Positions 33,457 through 44,228 of a stretch of DNA of 64,000 bases are shown here, piece after piece. This DNA comes from Theropithecus gelada (Eukaryota > Chordata > Mammalia > Primates > Cercopithecidae): positions 88,899,451 to 88,963,450 of the forward strand of contig NC_037668.1 in NCBI RefSeq assembly GCF_003255815.1, written 5' to 3'. Both the position numbers and the translations under genes were made by a program. Position 1 is the first letter of the stretch, and every line of letters begins with the position of its first letter. Below the pieces are notes generated by a model, which saw only the letters and a program-made list of their open reading frames with translations, was not told the origin of the DNA and did no database searches.

Positions 33457-33778
33457 TTTTCTTTTTTTCAAAATTAGAGACAGGGTCTCAATCTGTCACG
33501 TAGGCTAGAGTGCAATGGCACGATCCTAGCTCACTGCAGCCTCGAACTCCTGGGCTTAAGGAATCCTCCTGCCACAGCCTCGTGAGTAGCAAGTGCACGC
33601 CACCATGCCTGGCTAATTTCTTTCTTTTCTTTTTCTTTCTTTTTCTTTTTTCTTCTTTGGATGAGATATGGGTCTCAGTATGTTAACCAGGCTGGTCTCG
33701 AACTCCTGGCCTCAAGCAATCTTCTCACCCTAGGCCCCCAGAATGCTGGGATTACAGGCTTTAGCAGCCACACCCAGC
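33457..33778 (-). repeat. AluJ, reverse, with expanded middle linker
   Basis: 'agagacagggtctcaatctg', 'gctcactgcagcctcgaact' and 'gaactcctggcctcaagcaa' mark both arms. The A-rich linker between them has grown to a ~40-base CT/TTTC tract (33617-33657). Target-site duplication CTGAACCATT at about 33440-33449 and 33779-33788. Confidence 0.94.
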
Positions 33779-34108
33779 CTGAACCATTTCCGTTCTAATT
33801 TAACTTAGGAAACTTTGGTGCATAGTAGGAGCTCAGCTAACATTTGCTGAGGATGAAAAAATAAATGAACCAAATTTGTTTTGTTTGCCTCTTTTTCCAT
33901 TTGTTTTACAATGATATATTTTTAAAAGTTCCCTGTCTTTTCTACTACACTTCTTTTGGCCTTCATAGCTCTAGCCCCAGACTATACTTAGTGCTTTTGC
34001 TAGGACTGACTCATCTTGTTTCTGATTGCTTTAGTGATATAAGATTCTTGTATCCATAGGAATGGTGTGAGACTATATGCCTTTCTTCTTTGCAAAAATG
34101 TAAACCAG

Positions 34109-34410
34109 GGCCGGGCGCGGTGGCTCAAGCCTGTAATCCCAGCACTTTGGGAGGTCGAGACGGGTGGATCACGAGGTCAGGAGATCGAGACCATCCTGGC
34201 TAATGCGGTGAAACCCCGTCTCTACTAAAAAATACAAAAAACTAGCCGGGCGAGGTGGCGGGCGCCTGTAGTCCCAGCTACTCGGGAGGCTGAGGCAGGA
34301 GAATGGCATAAACCCGGGAGGCGGAGCTTGCAGTGAGCTGAGATCCGGCCACTGCACTCCAGTCTGGGCGACAGAGCGAGACTCCGTCTCAAAAAAAAAA
34401 AAAAAAAAAA
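34109..34410 (+). repeat. AluYR-type Alu (Old World monkey subfamily)
   Basis: Starts GGCCGGGCGCGGTGGCTCAA and continues GCCTGTAATCCC, so it has the CTCAAGCC variant; then 'gaggtcgagacgggtggat', 'aaaactagccgggcgaggtg' and GAGATCCGGCCACTGCACTC. The GATCCGGCC change is typical of cercopithecoid AluYRa-type elements; human AluY normally has GATCGCGCC. CpGs are mostly intact and the A tail is long. Target-site duplication AAAAATGTAAACCAG is perfect at 34094-34108 and 34408-34422, so insertion is recent. Confidence 0.97.
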
Positions 34411-34509
34411 AATGTAAACCAGAAGAGCCAGTTATTGGTACCAGTACCAACTAATTCCTGAGAGCTATAGGGCAGTATCACCCTTAAATTACTAAGCCAG
34501 TGTGGAAAA

Positions 34510-34760
34510 CAGCATGATCTAATGGAAAGCTAATTAGTCTTTGTGTCAGATGGGTGTGATTCAAATCTTGTCTGTACTGCTGATGGGCTGTGTGACTTCG
34601 GGCAAGTTGCTTAACTTCTCTGAGTTCCCCTGTCTCTCTGTTTTTTCATTTGTAAAATGAAGTGGAGGGGACAATATTAACTGGCAGTATGTCTTGATGG
34701 TGAGAAATGATAAATATCTTAGTCTGTATTAGATCTTCAGTAAATGGGAACTATTTTGAC
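34510..34760 (+). repeat. MIR SINE, near full length
   Basis: 'atctaatggaaagctaatta', 'gtgattcaaatcttgtctgt', 'ggctgtgtgacttcgggcaa', 'gttgcttaacttctctgag', 'catttgtaaaatgaagtgg' and 'gatcttcagtaaatgggaac' track MIR from start to end. Confidence 0.82.
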
Positions 34761-34764
34761 CACT

Positions 34765-36095
34765 GTTACTGCAATGAACCAAGGTGGCTATAAGCCCTTC
34801 AGTGTTTCAGTAGGGACAATCTTACAGGTAACCAGCAAGATCAGGACAGGACAGCTGATTTAGGTCTAAACAGTTTCCATCATGTGTCTTCAGGAAGGTT
34901 TTCCTTTTTTTCATCTGGAGAAAATTCAGACTGGTTTAAGAAGGGGACTGAGAGCCTCTTCCATCCCTATGTTCTGAGTGTTTCAGAGATGGCCAGAAAT
35001 GGATACTAGTTACTAAGCAAGACCTTTAAAAAATGCACGTTACAAGGCAGGGTGGTATGAAGGAAAGAGCGCTGACCCGTGAGTTATTCTCGCGGGGCCA
35101 GGCTCTGCTCCACTCAGCTCCGTATTCTCTGCCAAGTCCCTTTAGATCACTGTGTCCCATGTCCCCCAGTTGTGAGTTGAGTACATTGGACCAAAGGATT
35201 ACAGTTTGTTTTCTTCCCGGGCAAGTGCTTCCTCCTGACGGGGAGTTAGTATGATGTGGGTGGTCCCAGTAGGACTGGGCTGGTCTTACTGTTCTAAGAA
35301 GTGTTAGCAGAAAAATGGTTGGGCATTGGAGTGACCCTGTGATTTGACATTTCTGGGCATCCTTTCATGGTACAATGCACCTGGCCAACGTCTTCCAGCT
35401 TAGAAATTCTGTAAGTAGAAATTATTTGAATAAACGTATACTGAGAAGGTATTTTGGGGGAAAATTTTTAAATTCTTATCTGACTTGACTGGAGCGACTG
35501 CTTATGACACTGAGCTTCTTGGGGGTATCGATAATGGTTGTCTTTGAATGGGGAGTGGATTTCTCAGCTTCCTGGGAACAACAACAAAATTGCCCCAACA
35601 AACCCCAGGGTGTCTGAAGCGCCTGCTTTCTTCTCAAAGAGCCAGATCGAATACTCTTCTGTGGGCTCGAGAGCTATCAACAGTATTGAACAGTTAGACT
35701 GGAAGGATGGGTTGTGAACAGTTGTTCCCTCAAGGCTTGGAAATTAACAAAGACCATATTAGTAAGAATGGGGAGGGGCCGGGGGTGAAGAGAATGAGGG
35801 CTGGGAGGAACAATTCGGAAGTGGAGAGGGTGATTGGAGGGGTTTGTTTCCCAGATAGTTTTCAAAGAACAGGGATTTGTGTAGTATGCTGTGGGACTGA
35901 GGATGCCGTGCAAGACCAGTTGATATTCTTTTTTTAATCGACCAATTAATTTCTCTATCATGTTTCTTTTAGGCTCATGAAGTGTCTTCTTCTTTCCTTT
36001 ATCATGGCCATTGATAGCAAGAACTTAAGGGATTCTTGCCTCCCTGGGCTCAGGATAGGCTGGAGAGAAGGACACACTTAAGAGCAAATTGACAT
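34765..36095. other. No gene or clear repeat seen
   Basis: Overlapping frames on both strands near 35677-35961 argue against coding. A strong-looking acceptor (TCATGTTTCTTTTAG, ending 35973) is followed by an open frame that closes within about 105 bases, with no GT donor in range; judged chance. Confidence 0.5.
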
Positions 36096-36102
36096 TTTGC
36101 AG

Positions 36103-36266
36103 TTTTTGTTTGTTTGTTTGTTTTTGAGACAGTCTCACTCCGTTGCCCAGTCTGGAGTCCAGTGGCTCAGCTCACTGAAACCTCTGCCTCTCAGGTTCAA
36201 ATGATTTTCATTCCTCAGCCTCCCAAGTAGCTGGGACTACAGGCTTGTACCACCATGCCTGGCTAA
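36103..36266 (-). repeat. 5'-truncated Alu, reverse
   Basis: Tail TTTGTTTGTTTGTTTG, 'gagacagtctcactccgttg', 'cagcctcccaagtagctggg', ending at 'catgcctggcta'. Only the 3' half is present. The flanks TGCAGTTTT (36098-36106) and TGCAGCTTTT (36267-36276) look like a diverged target-site duplication, showing truncation at insertion. Confidence 0.93.
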
Positions 36267-36279
36267 TGCAGCTTTTAAA

Positions 36280-37645
36280 AAAAAATTGTATCACAGGTAA
36301 AGGAAAACGATCCAATGTGCAGAGAAGGCTCAGGTTTTCATTTTAGTCTGGGGTTGACGGATTTCTTTCTTTCAAGGGATTGGTTGAGGAGGTCAGAGTC
36401 TTAGACAGGGAGAAGAAGTCAGGGAAAAGGAGAAAAGAGGGAATGAGATTTATGACCCTCTGTATCCCAGCTTTTATGTCGTGTAACCATTCCCAATACT
36501 GGAAGTTCATGACACCCTGAGAAACAGCCCTAGAACTCAGAGCAGTGATCTGCATGCAAAGGCAAAATTAAATAGTCCAGCAACTGCTTTGACCGAGAGA
36601 CACACATAGTACTATTCTGGGTCCTGAGTGCTGCTTCCCTTTCATTTCTCCCCTAGGCACAGATTCCACTGGCTCACAGAGTGATGAGCTAGACCACCCA
36701 GGGCCACTTATGTTATACTGAGGGTGGATAGTGGTAGTGCTTATAGAGGAATTATTTCAACAATGGAACTTTTCCATTATTCTTTCTGCAATCACCCTCT
36801 ACACTCAGAATGTGGAAACCTTGGCATCTCTCACCAAAGAACACTGAATTCATGGGTGTTGCTCAGAGAGTCCTGTCCTGGTTCCATAACATTGTGATAA
36901 TAACTGAAGATCTTTAAAAATGTATGTATCTTCCATTTTTATTCCATATGGCCCCTTAGGTAACATGACCCAATGGGGCCATTAAATGACCCTGCCTACA
37001 CTTGGATTACTCGGTACAAAGCAAATTTATGGTTGTTTATTCTCTCCTCCTATCAGCTATTAGTGCCTAATCATATGGTCTATCGATCATGAGATTAATC
37101 GCCTGCCCAAAGAGGCAGCAGGTCTTGTGGAATGCTGCACTGCGCCAGACTGAACTTCAACCTTTTATACAAACTGGAGGAGTCAAAATCATCATTCACT
37201 GCCTGAAACCCCTGCACCCTGGGCCTCCTGCACCCCAGGAGGTAAATCCCTTCTTTTTCAAACAGTGTACTTTGCACTTCCTTTCCTTGTGTAAAACTTT
37301 ACCTCATTGATTCAGGCAGGCACTTGTAAATAAAATCCTTTCCAAGGCATCCTATAAATAATGATCTAAGCTGAAAATATGTGGGCTTTATTATACAAAG
37401 CCCCATAGTGCTGCCATAATTAAAGGTCTGTCAGTATTTCTATTATAAATTCTCATTTTAGAAGATTTATCACTGGGCTATTAAAGTTTTCTCTAAGACT
37501 TTCCAAGAGTATCATGATCTAAAGCCTTTTTTTTTTTCTTTTTGTGGAATGTGTTGCTTTGAAGTTATAAAAAATAAAGTCCAGAAACATTATCACATAG
37601 GAGTACACACATACAAAGATTGGACACTTTAAAATTTGAGCTCTG
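36280..37645. other. No gene or clear repeat; one small inverted repeat
   Basis: ATGGCCCC (36948-36955) and GGGGCCAT (36975-36982) form an 8-bp stem with a 19-base loop. Open frames at 37089-37310 (plus) and 37095-37277 (minus) overlap each other, so both look accidental. Confidence 0.5.
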
Positions 37646-37649
37646 CCTC

Positions 37650-37865
37650 CACTAAAGTGGCTTCTGTTTGCCTCTTGTGTTCTCATTGCGTTTATGAGAA
37701 CAGAGAATCATTGTGGGGCTAATACTGTATTGTAATATTTGTTTCCTGGTCTGTGTCTTTTACTGTAAGGAGAGAGAGGGCAGGGACTTAAATCATTTGT
37801 CTTTCTGGCCCTGCTTTCACCAGAGGGCCTTGGCAGTGTAAGCACTGGGTTTGTTCAGTAAATGA
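37650..37865 (+). repeat. Possible L2 relic
   Basis: 'ggagagagagggcagggact' and 'taagcactgggtttgttcag' followed by TAAATGAG fit the forward L2 tail; the upstream part is vague. Confidence 0.52.
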
Positions 37866-37869
37866 GCCC

Positions 37870-38005
37870 CAGGGTGAGAGTCAGGAAATTTTCTTCCTAG
37901 TCTTCACCCAGTCATTAAAGGTGGGGAGTGAATTCAGGCAGTGAATTTAGGCAAGTCCCTTTACTTTCCTGAAAACAAGTTTCCTCATCAATGAAACGAG
38001 TGTGT
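37870..38005 (+). repeat. MIR SINE
   Basis: 'gggtgagagtcaggaaattt', 'ttaggcaagtccctttactt' and 'acaagtttcctcatcaatga' match the forward MIR core and 3' half. Confidence 0.7.
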
Positions 38006-38009
38006 GTTG

Positions 38010-38970
38010 AGTTCAGGGCTAGTAAATCTGTTTTTGGTGGGTTGAATGCTGCCGGCACAGTGTTTTCAAACACTTGAATTAGAATGCCTTTAGATGGAAT
38101 CTGTGCCTTCTAGTTTGCCATAATCCCCACTGTTCCCTATTATATTATGTTGTATCAGCAGCCTGCTTCTATCATTTGCCTGCAGGTTCTGTAAGTATTT
38201 ATGATTCCTGGTAATTATTGATCATGTGACCTTTTGTTGCTCTAGTAAGGGTCTAAATCTGAGATTCAGGTTAGCCGTTGATGCCTTTGACTGTAACTTT
38301 AATTTTCTAACTCTCAATTTTATCATCAAGGACCTCAACTATTATTTTTTTGTTCCATATTTGAAAACTGTTGTGTTCCAGACATACTGCATTGGTTACT
38401 AACTGATTTTCCATTGTGAAAACTGACATGTGTAACTGAACACACAAATGAGCCATCAACAGTATGAATATAAAAGTGTGCAGTGAGTTGGTTGATGTTT
38501 CAGCTGGCTTGTTCAGTTGTTTCATGGGAAAGTGTATAGTTTTTGTTTGAAGTTTTAATATATGAAAAATAGTTCCCAGGTCTTCCTGTCTTTTTAGACA
38601 TGTGATAGACCAAGGATTCTAGGTGAGAACTTAGTTTGTTCTTTTATGAGTTGCTGGACTGCCCTGGTTGTTAGAGCGTCAAGTAAGTTGTTTGTCCATG
38701 TGCAGTTCATGTCTTTTCATTTGTCTCCTTATTGGTCAGCTTAGAGAAGGCTCTATAAAACCTGGCTTTTACATTCAGTGAGCTGAAAAGAGCTTCCTAT
38801 ATGAGTTTACCCAAAGGCCTTTGTTATATTTTCTCCCTGCAGTCAAGAGTATTTTGGAATTTGTTGAAAGGATTGGGAGACAATTTAAAAACTTGGCTCT
38901 CCAGTTAAGAAGAATCATTTTTTACAGTTTAACTCAGACTGTTGGTAAATATTGTAAATTGACAATTTAA
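38010..38970. other. No gene or clear repeat seen
   Basis: T-rich unique-looking sequence. A 72-codon minus-strand frame has no recognisable content. Confidence 0.5.
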
Positions 38971-38983
38971 AAACATACATTTA

Positions 38984-39300
38984 TTTTATTTTATTTTATT
39001 TTATTTATTTTTGAAATGGAGTCTTGCACCATCTCCCAGGCTTGAGTGCAGTGGTATGATCTTGGCTCGCTGCAACCTCTGCCTCCCAGGTTCAAGAGAT
39101 TCTCCTACCTCAGCCTCTCCTACCTCAGTAGCTGGGATTACAGGCACGCACCACCACGCCCAGCTAATTTCTGTATTTTTAGTAGAGACGGGGTTTTGTC
39201 ATGTTGGGCAGGCTGGTCTCAAACTCCTGATCTTAGGTGATCCACCCGCCTCGGCCTCCCAAAGTGCTGGGATTATAGGCATGAGCCACCACACCCGGCC
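38984..39300 (-). repeat. AluS, reverse, inserted in the tail of another Alu
   Basis: Tail of TTTTA repeats, GAAATGGAGTCTTGCACCAT, 'agtagagacggggttttgtc', ending 'agccaccacacccggcc'. TCTCCTACCTCAG occurs twice (39101-39113 and 39116-39128), a local duplication replacing the usual 'cctcccgagtagc' start. A second Alu in the same orientation follows at once; see the next entry. Confidence 0.97.
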
Positions 39301-39597
39301 TTATTTTATTTTTGAGACAGGATCTTACTCTGTCACCCAGGCTGGAGTGCAATGACACGATCTTGGCTCACTGCAGCCCTCGCCTTCTGGGTTCAAGTGA
39401 TCCTCCCACCTCAGCCTCCTGAGTAGTTGGGATTACAGGTGCACGCCACCCTGCTTGGATAATTTTCTTGTATTTTTAATAGAGATGGGGTTTCGCCATG
39501 TTGCCCAGGCTGGTATTGAACTCCTGGGCTCAAGCCATCCACCTGCCTCACCTTCCCCAAGTGTTGGGACTACAGGCATGAGCCACTGCATCTGGCC
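39301..39597 (-). repeat. Alu (J/S), reverse, older host of the preceding insertion
   Basis: TTATTTTATTTTTGAGACAG, 'atcttggctcactgcagcc', 'gggtttcgccatgttgccca', ending 'agccactgcatctggcc'. Target-site duplication AAACATACATTTA lies at 38971-38983, left of the other Alu, and at 39598-39610. The older Alu inserted first; the second then entered its TTTTA-rich tail. Confidence 0.96.
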
Positions 39598-39784
39598 AAA
39601 CATACATTTAAATAGAACAGATGAAAGATCTATAGTGTAGAAGTAATCTGCGTATAAACCAGTCTTAAGTTGAGACGTGACCTATGACTGTTAAAGCAGT
39701 CCACATCACACAAAAATAAAGGGCTCGGAAGATAGCAGCCTGGTTTAACCAGGTTCGATATAATTTAACAAGAAGAGATAGTAT

Positions 39785-39985
39785 CTACATGGTTGCTAAA
39801 AGCTTAGGCTCTGGGGTTCCTAATTTGGGTTTAATTCTGTCTTGGTTACTTGTTAATTCTGTCACCTTGGAGTGGTTACTTAAATCTCCCTAGGCCTTGG
39901 TTTCCTCATTTGTAAAATGGGGATAATAATGGCTTATTGTGTGGAATAAATTAGAGTAATTCATACAGAGGATTTATCATCATAT
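39785..39985 (+). repeat. MIR SINE
   Basis: 'cttaggctctggggttccta', 'gtcaccttggagtggttact', 'ggccttggtttcctcatttg' and 'taaaatggggataataatgg' are clear MIR phrases. Confidence 0.78.
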
Positions 39986-40145
39986 TGGTTACAGAAGAAA
40001 CAATGAATATTCGTGATCATTTTTATCAAGAATATAATTGAAATATATTTCTGAGCGTTGAGGTTTTTCTCTTAAAGAAGAGTGTGAGGGTATACTTTCT
40101 TAAGACTGCTCATACATGCTGGATCACCCATATACATTTCCAGGA

Positions 40146-40193
40146 AATTGTATGTTGTAGCAATTGTATGTTCCAGCAATTGTATGTTCCAAA
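40146..40193. repeat. Three-copy 16-bp minisatellite
   Basis: Units at 40146-40161, 40162-40177 and 40178-40193 share AATTGTATGTT, followed by GTAGC, CCAGC and CCAAA respectively. The last two units are nearly identical in their first 14 bases. Confidence 0.94.
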
Positions 40194-40400
40194 TGTGCTG
40201 CTTTCAGTTTTTTCGAGAAACAAATGATGTCTGACTTTAAAAATCTAGAGTTGAAATCTTTCTCTTACATTTCCTTTTCCCTCTAGATCAATCCCAATTA
40301 AAGTTTCATTGCAAAAGTTTCACAAACTCATATTGGCATTAATTATTATTGGTGTGCTGGTGAAAGTCCTAAAGAGAGTTCATTAAGAATTAAAACCCTT

Positions 40401-40692
40401 GGCCGGGCGCGGTGGCTCATGCCTGTAATCCCAGCACTTTGGGAGGCCTAGGTGGGTGGATCACTTGAGGTCAGGAGTTCGAGACCAGCCTGACCGAATA
40501 TGGTGAAATCCCATCACTATTAAAAATACAAAAATTAGCTGGGTGTTGTGGTGTGTGCCTGTAGTCCCAGCTACTTGGGAGACTGAGACAGGAGAACTGC
40601 TTGAACCCAGGAGGCGGAGGTTGCAGTGAGCCAAGATCGTGCCACTGCACTCCAGCCTGGGCGACAGAGCGAGACTCTGTCTCTAAAATAAA
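40401..40692 (+). repeat. Full-length AluS
   Basis: GGCCGGGCGCGGTGGCTCAT, 'gaggtcaggagttcgagac', 'agccaagatcgtgccactgc' and 'gagcgagactctgtctct'. Target-site duplication AAGAATTAAAACCCTT is perfect at 40385-40400 and 40693-40708. Confidence 0.98.
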
Positions 40693-40729
40693 AAGAATTA
40701 AAACCCTTGAGAAAACTTTAAACCCTCCT

Positions 40730-40835
40730 GGACTCATAGAGCTGGAAGAGACCTAAGAGGTTATCTCCTCTAAGCCCCATTTTACAGATAAGGAAAGTGT
40801 GTTTTCCAAGGTAAAATAAGTTTTCAACAGTGAGT
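40730..40835 (-). repeat. Possible L3/MIR-type relic
   Basis: 'catagagctggaagagacct', 'aagaggttatctcctctaag' and 'cattttacagataaggaaag' echo the L3-type phrases 'agagctggaagggaccttag' and 'ttttacagatgaggaaact'. Confidence 0.42.
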
Positions 40836-42267
40836 ATCCTTCATAATGGGTTTTTAATTTGTACTCTCACTGGAGTCAGCCCTCATTTGCCATGTTATGA
40901 TTATGTCCTTATTGTGGGACTTGTATGTATTTATTAGAGACCATTGAGACGTAGCGTTGGGCATTACTTTTGTGGCAAAGGCACCAGGGCAGTAATCATT
41001 ATTAATGGATTTCATTATTTGGGAGAGCATTTTACTGACTATAGAGAATTCATTGCATTGATCTATTGTGCCACATTTTTATTATACCAGGTAGTTTAAA
41101 ATGATATTCTCTAAACTGTTAGGCTGAAAAATTGTCCAATCTTGGCAGTTATCCCATCAGTAAGACCTTCCTTTTACTACCGAAAATACATAGTTCTGTT
41201 GAAAGAGACCTTTTGACTGGTCCCCAGTGCCCTGAATGTGTTTAAATCCCTCACTACTGAAATAGGAGGATTACTACTGCTATCATTGTTCTAAAACAAA
41301 CTTCCTTTTGGAAGATAACAGCAGCGGTAAATCAGATGTTGAAGAAAGTACCAGCTTAACTTCACTTTGCTTTAAAAGGGTTTCCTCTTTAATTGACAAG
41401 TGTCATGTATAATAGGGCATGGCAACTCACATAGTAAACCTTGTGCGGGGCTGCCTGCTGGGGTTGGAGTTCTTAATGAACATACAAGTGAATACACTGA
41501 GGCAAAAAATTAAAGCTCTCCAACTGTGGGGTATTCATTCTGTTCACTCTGGCCAGTGTGGTGATCGGCACCGGCCACACCAGTGGCCAAAGAGAACTGC
41601 ATTGGTCATGTGGCTGTTCTGTAGCTGTGAGCTATGGTAACTGTTATTTTTCCTGGTGATAGTTTTCGATGACAGCATAGATTCTGGTATCATATCCAAG
41701 GAATAAACAAACACTTTTTTGGCTTTTTGTTTTTTTTGTCTTTGACATAAAAATAATAAGCTATTTTTGGCACATGCAGCCTTTTCACAAAGTAATCGTT
41801 TTCTTGAGCTCTGGACTACTTGGTAACATTCATAAGTTCCTTCACTTTGTAGCTTTCCTTCCTTCCACTCCCCACAAAAGAAAGCAGAACTGATTTTTTA
41901 GAGGTGATGTTTACAACAGTTCAACACACTCGAATGAGCACTTAGAATAATGTCAATAGAGGAAGGGAAAAAAAGGACATATTATTATCAAATTAAGTAA
42001 TGGATGGGCAGTGATATTTTATTTATTAAAGCTTGTCTGAGTACCACTGGAAACAGAGTATGTTGGTTCTGAAGTGCACAGATTAGAAAGGAATGTTGAG
42101 TTTGGAAACGTGGCAGCCTGCAGCACTGTGTATGGTTTAAATTAAACCTTTTTTTGGAAAGCAGAATAGCTGTAGGCCACATTTAAGGGAAAAGCTACAG
42201 CAGAGTGAGCTGGCTGTGGTTTTTCTTTTACTCTGTAACCGGCCCACTTTCCCTTGTTTTAACACAG

Positions 42268-42372
42268 AAAAAAGACTTTGGACTCCTTCAGACCAACCAC
42301 ATAGCTTCTCTGCTGACCACAAAAAGGAAGCTTGGCGTAGAAGCCATAGGATTAATACCCACTGTCTCTTAA
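42268..42372 (+). other. Exon-like stretch ending in a stop (speculative)
   Basis: Pyrimidine-rich acceptor CCCTTGTTTTAACACAG, then 34 open codons (start KKDFGLLQTNHIASLL, end GLIPTVS) and TAA at 42370-42372. No poly(A) signal lies close behind, and I do not recognise the peptide. Minus-strand frames also cross the stretch. Most likely chance. Confidence 0.08.
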
Positions 42373-43155
42373 CCCAACAGAGTGTGAAAACTTTCATAAG
42401 AGATTTCTCTGGGCAGACTGACACTGTGGTTGGACTTTAAACATTTTAAATCAAGCACAACTTTGAATTGCATTATGCCACAGTGCTCTGTAAATTGTTA
42501 TGTGTGATCCCACTGTTAAAAGTTATTTACATGAATCCCCAGGTTTCAGAGGGATAAACCACTAACAGCTTTGTGTATCTTATAAAGAAATACAAAGAGA
42601 ATTAAAGGTATGCCTATGACAAATTATCTCAGATACAGTAGGTAGATCATAGTCAGATTTTATTGTTCTTAAGCAAATGGAGGCAATTTACTTTTGGCAG
42701 AAAAGCCTTTTCATCTTTGAAAATAATAGGATTAAGATTATGGATTCTATTAATCACTTGATCAGCTTTATTAATTAACCACATTTTTAAATGAGGAAAA
42801 AAACCCTTTTTACTAGATGTGCATCTTTCTTAATAATTTTGCATTGCAGAAGGCTTTATTTAATATACTCATCTACTCAGGTATTACAAATGGTTGTTTC
42901 TATGTCCTGCGCATTAATTTTAATAATTGGAATCATACTACCTTGATTTACTCATCACGCATTTGTACAAAGCAACTCTAAAATGACCAAAAATAACAAC
43001 AAAAAACCCATGTGTGTTTGTTTTTATATTTACTCATTCGGATGCCTAGGATTAATATGTTTTACAAGAAATCATTTGAATTTACATCTTACCATGTTGA
43101 ATTAATCAGCTTTTCATAAGTGCACTATCTCAGCATTCTGGTTTCTATTTAACAG

Positions 43156-43390
43156 AGAATCTCAATGGAAGAGATTGATTGGAAAAGTTGAAGGAAAAAT
43201 CGTGCATACACGTTTCAAAACTGTGGTCTTATAGTAACCACAGTTAATTCTTGGTTGACTTTATGTCGCGAGAGGGGTTTATTTGCTGTCATTAGAGAAA
43301 TTGGTCTGTGTAACACTTCCTGTATGTGAAGAAATGCAGTTGTCATCTTGCCTAGACCATTAAAGCAGTATTTAAATACTTCCAGTTGTG
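43156..43390 (+). other. Terminal-exon-like stretch (speculative)
   Basis: Acceptor CTGGTTTCTATTTAACAG, then an open frame (second phase) reading ESQWKRLIGKVEGKIVH and eight more residues before TAG at 43232-43234. ATTAAA, the second commonest poly(A) signal, follows at 43359-43364. The combination is suggestive but short, and no known protein is recognised. Confidence 0.09.
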
Positions 43391-43867
43391 AGGAGCCGTG
43401 CATTTATTTTGGTTATTTTCCCAGGTGTCTTAGGAGCAGCTGTTTTGTGCTTTCCTGAACTTAATAGTTGAAGAATGTGGGAAAGAAATGGTGTACTTTC
43501 TGGGTAAAGTATTTTAGCTACCCTGGAGTAGTTGCATTGCATCTTGATCTTTTTTCATCTTGGTAGAATTATACTGTAACTAATTGAAGCCATTGATCAC
43601 TGTCTTGTTTTTTTCCATCTTCTTCTCCGAGGATTCATTTCATAGGGGTCTATACATCAGTCAAGAAAATAGCTACAGAGGAATTACCAAGACTAGTAAT
43701 AAAGGTAATTTAACCTAGTTTAATATTTTTTTAAAGGCAAAACACTGTAAACATTTTTTACCTGGTGAGGGTTAACTTCTTAATTAGGCCATGTTGGAAA
43801 ACAAATCAAAAAGACACTTACCAGTAGTTTTCAGAGAGTGAGAGAAAAAAAGAGGGAAGAGAGAGCA

Positions 43868-44222
43868 TTGATCTTGGAATTAGATGACCTGGTTTCTAGG
43901 ACTATCTGCCCCAATGCTTTTCAAACTTTAATGTGCATACGAATCAACTGGGGATCTTGTTAAACTGCAGAGTCTGAATCCATATGGTTGCAGTGGGCCT
44001 GAGATGCTGCATTTCTGACAAGCTCGCTGAGACATCCCTGCTGTAGAACCTCTAACCACACCCTGAATAGCAAAGGTCTGCTCTAGCACTTAGCTGACTT
44101 TGTGGCTTTGGGTATACAGTTTAACAACTCTACATCTCAGTTTCCTAATCTCTAAAATTGGGACGTTAATCTTTGTTCTGCCTACCTCATTGGGTTGTTA
44201 TGAGAATAATATTAGATAATGT
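43868..44222 (+). repeat. MIR SINE split by MER5A
   Basis: Left part 'gatcttggaattagatgacc' and 'tggtttctaggactatctgc'; right part 'agctgactttgtggctttgg', 'atctcagtttcctaatctct' and 'ctcattgggttgttatgaga'. The two halves are continuous MIR once the 160-bp MER5A between them is set aside. Confidence 0.7.
43911..44072 (+). mobile_element. MER5A hAT transposon inside MIR
   Basis: 'aatgcttttcaaactttaat', 'gtgcatacgaatcaactggg', 'gatcttgttaaactgcagag', 'gcctgagatgctgcatttct' and 'ctaaccacaccctgaatag' give a good match to MER5A. It lies inside an MIR, so it is younger than that MIR copy. Confidence 0.87.
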
Positions 44223-44228
44223 AGATGT

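Larger units (their letters stand above)
40840..43860. other. 3-kb Alu-free block, no proven gene
   Basis: Mostly unique-looking. A GC-rich pocket at 41551-41588 (GGCCAGTGTGG and CCGGCCACACCAGTGGCC) forms an imperfect inverted repeat. Two exon-like stretches (42268-42372, 43156-43390) are listed separately. Text after 42380 ('actttcataagagatttctc', 'aattgcattatgccacagtg') is AT-rich, with no repeat I can name. Confidence 0.5.

Noticed and set aside
35974..36080. Strong acceptor followed by an open frame (LMKCLLLSFIMAIDSK)
   Set aside because: The frame closes after ~105 bases with no GT donor in reach. The next good donor lies beyond an inserted Alu.
43667..43707. Exon-like stretch ending AATAAAG|GTAATT
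   Set aside because: The acceptor side (GATTCATTTCATAG) has almost no pyrimidine tract.
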